From an uncultured Flavobacteriales bacterium (GTDB taxonomy: Bacteria > Bacteroidota > Bacteroidia > Flavobacteriales > Schleiferiaceae): DNA of 44,662 nt. Within the stretch, counting starts at the first letter, position 1; every line of letters starts with the position of its first letter. The DNA lies in NCBI GenBank assembly GCA_950073045.1, contig CATMQD010000004.1, forward strand, positions 1 through 44,662, written 5' to 3'. The position numbers were made by a program, and so were the translations under genes. The notes beneath the pieces were generated by a model. The model was not told where the DNA came from, searched no databases, and saw only the letters and a list, made by a program, of their open reading frames with translations. Positions 8,413-16,174 of this stretch are shown piece by piece.

Positions 8413-11400
8413 ATGAAGAGAAAACTTACAAATCTATTTGCAACTTTGGGAGCCCTAGTCATTGGCTTTCAGGGCTTCGCGAAAACCTCAGGTGAACTTG
8501 GTGGGATGGCCAGTTCTTCGGTATCGGTGCCTGCCTATACCGTATCGCAAATCAATAGCTTAGATGCCAATTTCTCCGCAGATTCGGCGGGTGTAGTTTG
8601 CTCGATCGATGGTGTGGTTTATACCGATGACTTCGATGGAAATAACGGTTACAGTTTCTACATGTATGACAATACCGGTGGTATTAACGTATTCTCTTTT
8701 AACGATGAGCCTGGTGGGTACCAAGCCATGCGCGGAGATTCTATCCGTGTATTCGGAAGCATCGCCATGTATAATGGTTTGTTAGAAATCGATGTAGATT
8801 CTATCCACAGTCTTGCCACTGGAATTAGCTTAGCTTCTCCAATGGTAGTTTCTGATTTAGATGAGAGCACCGAAAGTGAGTTTATTCAACTAAACGGATT
8901 TACCTTAGTTACTCCTTCTCAATGGCCATCAGCCGGAAGTAGTGCTAATGTGGATATTACCAATGGTGTGGATACCCTTACCATGCGTATTGACAGCGAT
9001 ACCGACATCGACGGAAGTCCTGCCCCAATGGGAAGCTTTAACGTAGTTGGTGCTGGTGCTCAATTTGATAGCTCTTCTCCTTATGATGAAGGTTATCAGG
9101 TTTTCCCACGTGACTTGCAGGATATTACAATGAATCCCGTTTCAATTAACGGCGTTCCATTGTACACTGTATCACAAATCAACAGCTTAGATGCTAACTT
9201 CAGTGCCGACTCTAGTGGAGTTAACTGTGCCCTTAATGGTGTAGTTTACACCGATGACTTCGATGGAAATAACGGTTACAGTTTCTACATGTACGACAAT
9301 ACCGGTGGTATTAATGTATTCGCCTTTAGCGATGAGCCTGGCGGTTACCAAGCGATGCGTGGTGATTCTATTCGCGTATTTGGTGACATCACCATGTATA
9401 ATGGTTTATTAGAAATTGCAGTAGACTCTATTCATACCCTTTCTACTGGTGTGAGCTTAGTTTCTCCAATGGTAGTTTCTAATTTAGATGAAAGCACCGA
9501 AAGCGAGTTTATCCGTTTAAATGGATTTACCTTAGTTACTCCTTCTCAGTGGCCTTCAGCCGGAAGTAGTGCTAATGTGGATATCACCAATGGAGTGGAT
9601 ACTTTAACTATGCGTATCGATAGCGATACCGACATCGACGGTACTATGGCTCCAACTGGTGCATTTGATGTAATTGGCGCGGGTGCTCAGTTTGATAGCT
9701 CTTCTCCTTATGATGAAGGTTACCAAATTTTCCCACGCGATAGCATGGATATTATTCCAGCTGCAATGGCAAATCCTTGTTCTGCTCCATTCTTCTCAGA
9801 GTATATCGAAGGATCTGGCGTAAATAAAGGTTTTGAAATTTATAACCCTACCGCCGGCGTTTTAGATCTTGGTCCTTATAAAGTGATTACTAGCTTTAAT
9901 GGTGGCCCATCTTCCACAAGCTTAAACCTTACTGGTACTATTCCTTCTGGAGGTACTTATACTGTTGTTAATTCAGGTGCCGACCCTACTATGTTAGCTG
10001 TAGCTGATATCACCGTAGGTGGCGGTGTAGTTAACTTTAATGGTGATGATGCTATTATGTTGGTAGATACCGTAATGGGAGACACCATCGATATCATCGG
10101 TGTAGTAGGTGTTGATCCAGGTTCAAGCTGGACAGTAGGTACCGGAAGCACTGCCAACCATACCTTAGTACGTATGGCCAGCGTGAGCAGCGGTCAAACT
10201 GATTGGACTATTGGTGCTACTGAGTGGACTGTAAACTCTAGTAATACTTTCAGCTTCTTTGGTGCTCACACTAGCAACTGTGTGAATACTACTCCAGCTA
10301 CCCCAACCATCGAGTTCCGTATGGCTACTTACTCTGCCTCAGAAGGTGCAGGTAACGGTGCAATTACTTTGGATATTAATCCTACCAGCACTACTAACGA
10401 TACCGTATTCTTATCCTTTACTCCTGGTCCTGGCTTAACTGTAGCTGACGGTACAATTACTCCTGCTTTCGATCCTACAACTGGATTATTAAGCTTGCCA
10501 ATTCCAGCAGGTTCTGATTCTATCAATTTGCTTACCACCATTACTGATGATGCTTTAGTGGAAGGCTTAGAGTACGGTGATTTAGATATTCTTTCTACTA
10601 GCGCTGGATTAACAGTTGGAACTATTAACTCCGCTCGTTTCGAGATTATCGATAATGACATTCCTACCTATACTATCGGTCAGGTAAAAGGTGTTGATGC
10701 CGACTTTATTCCAGATTCATTAGGTGTAGAGTGTCGTTTAATTGGTACTGTATTTACCGATGATTTTGATGGTAATAATGGTTACAGTTTCTACATGTAC
10801 GATCAAACTGGTGCAATCAATGTATTCAACTTTGTTGATGAGCCAGGTGGATACCAAGTACAGCGAGGTGACTCTATCCGTGCCATCGGAACAATTGAAT
10901 TCTACAATGGTCTTATCGAGATTCAAGTAGATTCTATCGCTCTTATTCAGAGTGGGGTTGCCCTTCGTCAACCAACTCAGGTTTACGACCTAGATGAAAG
11001 TACCGAAAGTGATTACATCCGTTTAAATGGATACTATTTAGTAGATCCTTCTACTTGGCCAATCTTTGCTGGTAGCAGTGTAAACATGGATATCACCAAT
11101 GGTCAGGATACTTTAGTAATGCGTATCGACAGCGATACCGATATTGATGGAACTCCTGCTCCAACTGGTTACTTTGATGTAATTGGTGCTGGTGGTCAGT
11201 TCGATGGTTCTGCTCCACATGATGAAGGTTACCAAATTTTCCCTCGTGATACATTTGATATCATCCCGGTTACTTTACCAGAACTATACATTAGCGAAGT
11301 AATGCCAAGCAGTGATCTTTCTGCACCAGTTGATGGTGATTGGTTTGAAGTACGTAATGCTGGTGCTAACCCAGTAAACTTAGACGGATTTAGCTGGGAC

Positions 11401-12045
11401 GATAGTAGCCGCGATCCAGGAACTCACACTGTAAATACTGGTGTAATGATTCCTGCTGGTGGAACTGCTTTATTCGTAGAAGTTGATGATGCTGATGTTA
11501 CTGCTTGGGAAACCGAATGGAAACAAAACGGTCAAGGCTTAATTATTCTAAATGAGGACAGCGAGTTTAACGGTTTCTCTGGTTTAAGCTCTGGTGGTGA
11601 TGAAGTGAACCTTTACGATGCTGAAGGTCGTTTAATTTCTGCTGCTCTTTATACTGGGGCCGATGTAAACGGAGGATTCACTATTGAGTTTGATATGGAT
11701 GGTAATGTATTAGGTAGCGCTGTAGATGGTGTGAATGGAGCATACACTTCCCTTAACGGTGATGTTGGTAGCCCTGGAGATCAATCAGCGGTAAGCTTAG
11801 ACGAAATCTTAGAAGCTAATTTAACTCTATATCCAAATCCAAGTAATGGTGTGTTTACCATTGAGAGTGCTTCAACTCAAGAGAAGAGCATTCAAATTAT
11901 GGATCTTAATGGAGCTATGATTTACAATGAACTAAGCACTGCTAAATCACTTAAAGTAGATCTTTCTAACTTCGCGGCCGGAATTTACTTGGTAAAAGTG
12001 AAGAGCGGAAACGAAGAAGTGATTCGTAAAATGGTGTTGCGTTAA
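8413..12045 (+). CDS. Large T9SS-secreted protein: three OB-like repeats, two lamin-tail domains, Calx-beta-like domain
   Basis: The 1210-residue protein has an N-terminal signal peptide (to about residue 23). Repeat A (from Tyr42), repeat B (from Tyr251) and repeat C (from Tyr753) each begin YTxxQ and contain DDFDGNNGYSFYMYD, then GGYQxxRGDSIR and DIDG; this resembles OB-fold modules found in secreted Bacteroidetes nucleases. A lamin-tail-like domain follows B (about 455-625, FFSEYIEGSGVNKGFEIYNP), then a Calx-beta-like segment (about 635-750), repeat C, and a second lamin-tail domain (about 957-1110, ELYISEVMPSSD). The last 75 residues are a type A T9SS sorting domain (LTLYPNPSNGVFTIES, ending GNEEVIRKMVLR). 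No nuclease or phosphatase catalytic motif was found, so it seems to be a binding or scaffold protein. Acidic DxDxDG stretches suggest calcium binding. Confidence 0.85.
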   Translation: MKRKLTNLFATLGALVIGFQGFAKTSGELGGMASSSVSVPAYTVSQINSLDANFSADSAGVVCSIDGVVYTDDFDGNNGYSFYMYDNTGGINVFSFNDEPGGYQAMRGDSIRVFGSIAMYNGLLEIDVDSIHSLATGISLASPMVVSDLDESTESEFIQLNGFTLVTPSQWPSAGSSANVDITNGVDTLTMRIDSDTDIDGSPAPMGSFNVVGAGAQFDSSSPYDEGYQVFPRDLQDITMNPVSINGVPLYTVSQINSLDANFSADSSGVNCALNGVVYTDDFDGNNGYSFYMYDNTGGINVFAFSDEPGGYQAMRGDSIRVFGDITMYNGLLEIAVDSIHTLSTGVSLVSPMVVSNLDESTESEFIRLNGFTLVTPSQWPSAGSSANVDITNGVDTLTMRIDSDTDIDGTMAPTGAFDVIGAGAQFDSSSPYDEGYQIFPRDSMDIIPAAMANPCSAPFFSEYIEGSGVNKGFEIYNPTAGVLDLGPYKVITSFNGGPSSTSLNLTGTIPSGGTYTVVNSGADPTMLAVADITVGGGVVNFNGDDAIMLVDTVMGDTIDIIGVVGVDPGSSWTVGTGSTANHTLVRMASVSSGQTDWTIGATEWTVNSSNTFSFFGAHTSNCVNTTPATPTIEFRMATYSASEGAGNGAITLDINPTSTTNDTVFLSFTPGPGLTVADGTITPAFDPTTGLLSLPIPAGSDSINLLTTITDDALVEGLEYGDLDILSTSAGLTVGTINSARFEIIDNDIPTYTIGQVKGVDADFIPDSLGVECRLIGTVFTDDFDGNNGYSFYMYDQTGAINVFNFVDEPGGYQVQRGDSIRAIGTIEFYNGLIEIQVDSIALIQSGVALRQPTQVYDLDESTESDYIRLNGYYLVDPSTWPIFAGSSVNMDITNGQDTLVMRIDSDTDIDGTPAPTGYFDVIGAGGQFDGSAPHDEGYQIFPRDTFDIIPVTLPELYISEVMPSSDLSAPVDGDWFEVRNAGANPVNLDGFSWDDSSRDPGTHTVNTGVMIPAGGTALFVEVDDADVTAWETEWKQNGQGLIILNEDSEFNGFSGLSSGGDEVNLYDAEGRLISAALYTGADVNGGFTIEFDMDGNVLGSAVDGVNGAYTSLNGDVGSPGDQSAVSLDEILEANLTLYPNPSNGVFTIESASTQEKSIQIMDLNGAMIYNELSTAKSLKVDLSNFAAGIYLVKVKSGNEEVIRKMVLR
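8536..9126 (+). repeat. Repeat A of the T9SS protein
   Basis: This is the first of three homologous modules of about 197 residues. It is nearly identical to repeat B in protein and in long stretches of DNA, with the two starts 627 bases apart. Confidence 0.85.
9163..9753 (+). repeat. Repeat B of the T9SS protein
   Basis: It has the same length as repeat A and runs of identical DNA, for example around 8620-8690 against 9247-9317. This points to recent duplication or gene conversion within the gene. Confidence 0.85.
10669..11262 (+). repeat. Repeat C of the T9SS protein
   Basis: This third module is more diverged (YTIGQVKGVDADF at its start) but keeps the DDFDGNNGYSFYMYD core and the MRIDSDTDIDG segment. 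It is separated from B by a lamin-tail and a Calx-beta-like domain. Confidence 0.85.
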
Positions 12046-12073
12046 GCATACCTTTAAATATCTTCTTATACTA

Positions 12074-12101
12074 GGACCTCCGCTTTGCGGGGGTCCTTTT
12101 T
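12074..12101 (+). terminator. Rho-independent terminator after the T9SS gene
   Basis: GGACCTCCGC (12074-12083) pairs with GCGGGGGTCC (12087-12096) with one wobble and a TTT loop, then TTTTT. The Na/Pi symporter start is only 12 bases beyond it. Confidence 0.85.
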
Positions 12102-12112
12102 AAATATAAACA

Positions 12113-13828
12113 TTGGCAGATTTACTCTTTAATATTCTTTCCTTAATTGGTGCTTTAGGCCTTTTCATCTTTGGGATGAAGGTAATGAGCGAGGCGATTC
12201 AGAAATTCGCTGGAGCCCGTTTACGTCGGACCCTTAGGGCAATGACGGCCAAAAAAGGAAGGGGTATTTTATATGGACTAGGTGTTACTAGTCTGTTGCA
12301 GTCATCATCGGCTACCACGGTAATGATTGTGAGTTTTGTAAATGCTGGTTTAATTACGGTTGAACACTCGGTAGGCTTAATAATGGGCGCCAATATTGGT
12401 ACCACAATTACCGCCTGGCTAGTTTCCATTTTAGGGATGGGTAAACTTTCAATTGCTCATTTATCCTTGCCTTTATTAGCTTTCGGCTTTCCAATGCTCT
12501 TTTTGGGAAAAGAAAAGCTTCGCAATTATGGGGAGGCTATTTTCGGCTTTGCCATCTTATTTATCGGACTAAGCTTTATGCGGGAGTCCATGCCTGCCTG
12601 GCAGGAAAACACTTTCTTATTACAGTTTTTACAGGAATTCGAATTCCAACAAGGGAATTGGGCGCAAAACTTAGGAGTAGGTTTTCTATTCGTGGCCTTT
12701 GGTATTGCTGCCACTTTCCTTTTACAATCTTCCAGTGCTGCAATGGCACTAACCTTAGTTTTTACGGCTAATGGCCTGATATCTTTCCCGCTCGCTGCAG
12801 CGATCATTTTAGGAGAAAATATAGGTACCACTTTTACAGCCAATATCGCGGCCTTGGTGGCTAATATACACGCTCGCAGAGCGGCCTTCACCCATTTGTT
12901 ATTTAATGTATTTGGCGTGCTTTGGGCGCTCTTACTATTAGGTCCATTTTTAAATCTAGTAGCCTATTTAAGCGATTTGTTCTTTGGTTCTAATCCAATG
13001 GCGGATGCTGCCGTAATTCCATTGTCTCTAAGCTTATTTCACTCTCTCTTCAATATTATCAATGTCTTGATTTTCTATAACCTCACGAGACAGTTAGTGA
13101 AATTGGCGGTTTATATTATGCCCTCCAGGAGTAATGAAGATGAGTTGTTTAGCTTGGGATATATCGGAAATAGCTTACTCGCTACCCCTGAGTTATCATT
13201 AATCGAAGCCCGAAAGGAATTAGTGAAGTTTGGCGACCTAATACGGAAGGCCTACAAGTATATTCCTTTGCTCATAACCGAGATGGAGGAGAAGAAGCTC
13301 GAGAGCTATGTGCAAAAGCTTCAGAAGTATGAAGATATTTCTGATCGCATGGAAATGGAGATTTCTGCCTACCTCAGTAAAATTAGTCAGGCCGATTTAA
13401 GTTCCGAAGGTTCTAGTAGGGTGCGTAGCATGTTGCATATCGCAAATTACTTAGAGCGCATTGGCGATATCTACTTGGAGGTAAGTCGGAACCTTACCAA
13501 TCGCAAGCAGCAGAAGGCTTATTTCACGCCCGAAATGCGCAAGCAAGTGATGCAATTATCCGAGCTAGTTTCGCGCAGTTTGGATATCATGGTAAAGAAT
13601 ATTGAAGCAGATGCCGAAAGCTCGCAATTGGAGGACGCTAAGAAGATTGAGCGGGATGTTGATCAATTATTCCGTCGTTTGAAAAGCGATTATATCGATA
13701 AAGTAGAGAAAGGTAAATTCCGTATTCAAAGCGGGATGTACTATTCTGATTTACTTGCAGAAATGGAACGAATTGCCGACCACGCTTCTAGCGTAAGCAA
13801 AGCAGTGGAGCAATTGGATAAAAATTAA
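12113..13828 (+). CDS. Na+/phosphate cotransporter with PhoU-like C-terminal domain
   Basis: The 571-residue protein has an N-terminal membrane half with the duplicated signature of type II Na/Pi symporters: LLQSSSATTVMIVSFVNAGL (about 60-80) and FLLQSSSAAMALTLVFTANG (about 202-222). Each is followed by a GxNIGTT motif (GANIGTTITAW, GENIGTTFTAN). From about residue 350 a soluble alpha-helical tail resembles PhoU (ANYLERIGDIYLE, LLAEMERIADHASSVSKAV). It imports phosphate across the inner membrane with sodium. The start is TTG at 12113; the first ATG would cut away part of the first membrane helix. It closes the series that begins at the candidate Pho box, and its stop interlocks with the convergent lipoprotein gene. 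Confidence 0.9.
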   Translation: MADLLFNILSLIGALGLFIFGMKVMSEAIQKFAGARLRRTLRAMTAKKGRGILYGLGVTSLLQSSSATTVMIVSFVNAGLITVEHSVGLIMGANIGTTITAWLVSILGMGKLSIAHLSLPLLAFGFPMLFLGKEKLRNYGEAIFGFAILFIGLSFMRESMPAWQENTFLLQFLQEFEFQQGNWAQNLGVGFLFVAFGIAATFLLQSSSAAMALTLVFTANGLISFPLAAAIILGENIGTTFTANIAALVANIHARRAAFTHLLFNVFGVLWALLLLGPFLNLVAYLSDLFFGSNPMADAAVIPLSLSLFHSLFNIINVLIFYNLTRQLVKLAVYIMPSRSNEDELFSLGYIGNSLLATPELSLIEARKELVKFGDLIRKAYKYIPLLITEMEEKKLESYVQKLQKYEDISDRMEMEISAYLSKISQADLSSEGSSRVRSMLHIANYLERIGDIYLEVSRNLTNRKQQKAYFTPEMRKQVMQLSELVSRSLDIMVKNIEADAESSQLEDAKKIERDVDQLFRRLKSDYIDKVEKGKFRIQSGMYYSDLLAEMERIADHASSVSKAVEQLDKN

Positions 13829-14358
13829 TTTTCTACCCCAATTGTAGAACTTAGCACTCGCGTACTTCTATTCCCTGCTCTATCTACTAGTTCAAATTCA
13901 AAGCGGATAGAGTCGGTATTGTTTTCTGGGAAATTAGCGTAGTCAAAAGGCGTGGTTATCTCACCTTCCAGGGTTTTGTTTTGTCCGCGAGGTTCTAAAT
14001 CAGGGAGAATATTGTGAAAGGGAAAACAGCTGTCGTTTGGTAAGATTTCTTTAAACTGGCCATTCACCTTTTCGTAGTAATAGATAAAGAGATCATAGCG
14101 GGACAAGAAATCATCGTAATTGGCTAAATCACAAGTGTCAGAAGCATTTTCATCTTCTCTGCCGATATCGCCATCCCCATCAGTAAAGTAAACCGTAAGG
14201 TCTACCACTCTTCGGTTAGAACTGGAATCCCCTAAAAAGCGGAAGGAGGCCTTACGCCATTCTAAGTTAGGAGTATCTTCAAATTTCTCATCTGGTTCAC
14301 AGGAAGTGAAAAACAAGGGGAACAGGCCCGCGAGGAGTAGTATCTTTGTGTGGCGCAT
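13825..14358 (-). CDS. Small predicted lipoprotein of unknown function
   Basis: The 177-residue protein starts MRHTKILLLAGLFPLFFTSC, a clear lipoprotein signal with Cys at about residue 20 followed by EPDEKFED. The mature part contains VYFTDGDGDIGRED, a calcium-like acidic loop, and a beta-rich C-terminus (FEFELVDRAGNRSTRV) that looks like an immunoglobulin-type fold. I do not recognise a named function. The frame is open to 14412, but the signal peptide and a TACGTTTG promoter element at 14379-14372 place the start at 14358. Its stop shares the palindrome TTAA with the symporter stop. Confidence 0.8.
   Translation of the reverse strand: MRHTKILLLAGLFPLFFTSCEPDEKFEDTPNLEWRKASFRFLGDSSSNRRVVDLTVYFTDGDGDIGREDENASDTCDLANYDDFLSRYDLFIYYYEKVNGQFKEILPNDSCFPFHNILPDLEPRGQNKTLEGEITTPFDYANFPENNTDSIRFEFELVDRAGNRSTRVLSSTIGVEN
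14341..14348 (+). promoter_or_regulatory. -7 element TATCTTTG for the LuxE-like gene
   Basis: This is a perfect TAnnTTTG, 16 nt before the ATG at 14365. It lies inside the first codons of the opposite-strand lipoprotein gene. Confidence 0.55.
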
Positions 14359-14364
14359 TAACAT

Positions 14365-15384
14365 ATGTTTACAAACGTACAAGCCGCGGAAAATAGTTCC
14401 GCATACCGGCACATAAAAGAAACGCTCCTCGAAGGTAAGAAGTTGGAATGGGATGAACTAGCCCTAAGCCTATTTGAACTTCAATATGATCTTAATTCGG
14501 TTTACCGGGATTGGTGTAATCATCTCGGCAAGAGCCCTAAAGTGGTGAAAAGCCTGGCAGAGATACCATTTTTGCCCATCGATTTTTTCAAGCAGGAGAA
14601 GCTTTCTATAATTAAAGAAGCGCCCCCAACTTATTTTAAAAGCTCGGGGACTGGAGGTTATGGACAAAGCCGACATGCAGCCTATGACCTCGATTTTTAC
14701 GATCGGATGTGCGTGCAAAGTTTTGAAGCTTTTTATGGTCCATTAGAAGACTGGTGCATCTTGGCTTTATTACCCGCTTATTTAGAGCGAGAGGGGTCTT
14801 CCTTAGTGCGAATGGCGCAGCATTTCATAAACGTATCATCCGATTCCGACAGTGGTTTTTTCTTGAATGATCTTCAAGGGCTAAGTGAAATCCTTCAGCG
14901 TAAGCAAGAAACGGGAAAACCCACTTTGCTTTTAGGCGTAAGCTTCGCCTTATGGGATTTAGCGGAGCAATTCCCGATGGATTTATCAGGTATCACCATT
15001 ATGGAAACCGGCGGAATGAAAGGTCGTAGAAAAGAGTTAATTCGGGCCGATTTACATGCGATTTTCCAAAATGCCTTTCAGGCGAAAGCCATACACTCCG
15101 AATATGGAATGACCGAATTATTTTCCCAGGCCTACAGTCAAGGTGCTGGTCGATTTACACCAGCAGCGAGCATGAAAGTTTTTTGCCGCGAAATGGAAGA
15201 CCCTTTTAGCAGAGCCGCCTTTGGTAAAACTGGAGGCCTAAATATTATCGACCTTACCAATATTGATTCCTGTGCATTTATTGAAACACAGGATTTGGCT
15301 AGGGTTTATGAAGATGGTAGCTTCGAAGTATTGGGTCGTTTTGATCGCTCCGAAGTGCGCGGTTGTAACCTGATGATTGGCTAA
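14365..15384 (+). CDS. LuxE/PaaK-like acyl-protein synthetase (ANL superfamily)
   Basis: The 339-residue protein resembles the LuxE acyl-protein synthetase family, which activates carboxylic acids with ATP. Visible signatures are IPFLPIDFFKQEKL, the Ser/Thr/Gly loop FKSSGTGGYGQSRH near residue 92, a central METGGMKGRRKELIR, and HSEYGMTELFSQAY, the ANL-type YGxTE motif. C-terminal EVLGRFDRSEVRGCNL matches the end of LuxE-like proteins. No luciferase, reductase or acyltransferase gene is adjacent, so its role is not bioluminescence; loading an acyl group for a lipid or surface product is possible. The start lies 6 nt from the divergent lipoprotein start. Confidence 0.8.
   Translation: MFTNVQAAENSSAYRHIKETLLEGKKLEWDELALSLFELQYDLNSVYRDWCNHLGKSPKVVKSLAEIPFLPIDFFKQEKLSIIKEAPPTYFKSSGTGGYGQSRHAAYDLDFYDRMCVQSFEAFYGPLEDWCILALLPAYLEREGSSLVRMAQHFINVSSDSDSGFFLNDLQGLSEILQRKQETGKPTLLLGVSFALWDLAEQFPMDLSGITIMETGGMKGRRKELIRADLHAIFQNAFQAKAIHSEYGMTELFSQAYSQGAGRFTPAASMKVFCREMEDPFSRAAFGKTGGLNIIDLTNIDSCAFIETQDLARVYEDGSFEVLGRFDRSEVRGCNLMIG
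14372..14379 (-). promoter_or_regulatory. -7 element TACGTTTG for the small lipoprotein
   Basis: On the minus strand this is a perfect TAnnTTTG, 13 nt before the ATG at 14358. It lies inside the LuxE-like coding sequence and faces the element at 14341-14348. Confidence 0.55.
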
Positions 15385-15430
15385 CCAACTAAATAACCTG
15401 ATTAAACGTTAAGCACACGAATCTATAGCT

Positions 15431-16174
15431 ATGAAAACATTGAAGTACACTCTATTACTGCTAATTGCCACATTTGGCCTAGATGCCCAAATTTTAGATG
15501 AGAAAGCGGGCTTTGGAGAAGAGGCTAGAGGGGAAGCTATTTTCGAATTAGAACGCGGTCAGCATATTTATACTTACGAGCCCGATGGCGGATGGTATAA
15601 AGCTCGAAAAATGGTGTATTTAAAACCTATGGATATTAGCGATGGACGCTTATCCGCAGGAGCGTTATTCTACAATAAGGATGAAGAGCCCATCGGCAAG
15701 GCATTACAGGCTGTTAAGCTTTATGAAATAGATACCATTGAAGGTTTTCGCAGTGATGACCGCATAAAGGCGGTAGTACAAGGATATATCTTCGAAACTA
15801 AATTAGAAGATGGCAGTGTACCCGAAGAGAAGATCTCGGAAATCTTAGCCATTAAAAACCGAACCGAGCAGCAAGAATTATTTGATGAACTTTTTGAGGC
15901 AAACCAAGGCGTAAGTGAAGATGTAGATGAACTGGAAGCCCGCGTGATTTACGAGAACGATAAGGTAAGCTCAGAGGAAAAGGATTTCCGGGTAATAGTA
16001 GTTTTCCGCGGCTCAACCCCTTATGCGGTAATTACCAACGGACATAGTGTGGAAATTGAAAAAGTGAAGGAATTTTGGGAAGACGGTGACTTTAAGATTT
16101 ACTATTTCTACAAAGCCAGCGCCTCCCAAAAACAAAAAGTGGAAGATTTAATCTTCACTTTCTTAGCGCTTTAA
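15431..16174 (+). CDS. Secreted protein of unknown function
   Basis: The 247-residue protein has a signal peptide ([20 protein letters not shown], cleavage after about residue 20). The mature part is highly charged, with no membrane segment, and no family is recognised. A repeated theme is alternating beta strands with Glu/Lys ([47 protein letters not shown]). It lies 46 nt after the LuxE-like gene on the same strand and has no obvious promoter of its own, so the two may be co-transcribed. Its stop shares TTAA with the convergent tyrS stop. Confidence 0.75.
   Translation: MKTLKYTLLLLIATFGLDAQILDEKAGFGEEARGEAIFELERGQHIYTYEPDGGWYKARKMVYLKPMDISDGRLSAGALFYNKDEEPIGKALQAVKLYEIDTIEGFRSDDRIKAVVQGYIFETKLEDGSVPEEKISEILAIKNRTEQQELFDELFEANQGVSEDVDELEARVIYENDKVSSEEKDFRVIVVFRGSTPYAVITNGHSVEIEKVKEFWEDGDFKIYYFYKASASQKQKVEDLIFTFLAL

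Noticed and set aside
10738-10971. Antisense open frame inside the T9SS protein gene
   Set aside because: It is a shadow of the strongly biased coding sequence of repeat C.
8536-11262. Repeats in 8.5-11.3 kb as a CRISPR-like array
   Set aside because: The units are about 590 bases, keep one reading frame and encode homologous protein modules.
12526-12891. 121-residue antisense open frame inside the Na/Pi symporter
   Set aside because: Low-complexity Ala/Lys/Pro translation arising from the complementary strand of membrane helices.
14359-14412. Longer start for the small lipoprotein
   Set aside because: It would bury the lipoprotein signal behind 18 residues and cross the TACGTTTG promoter element.
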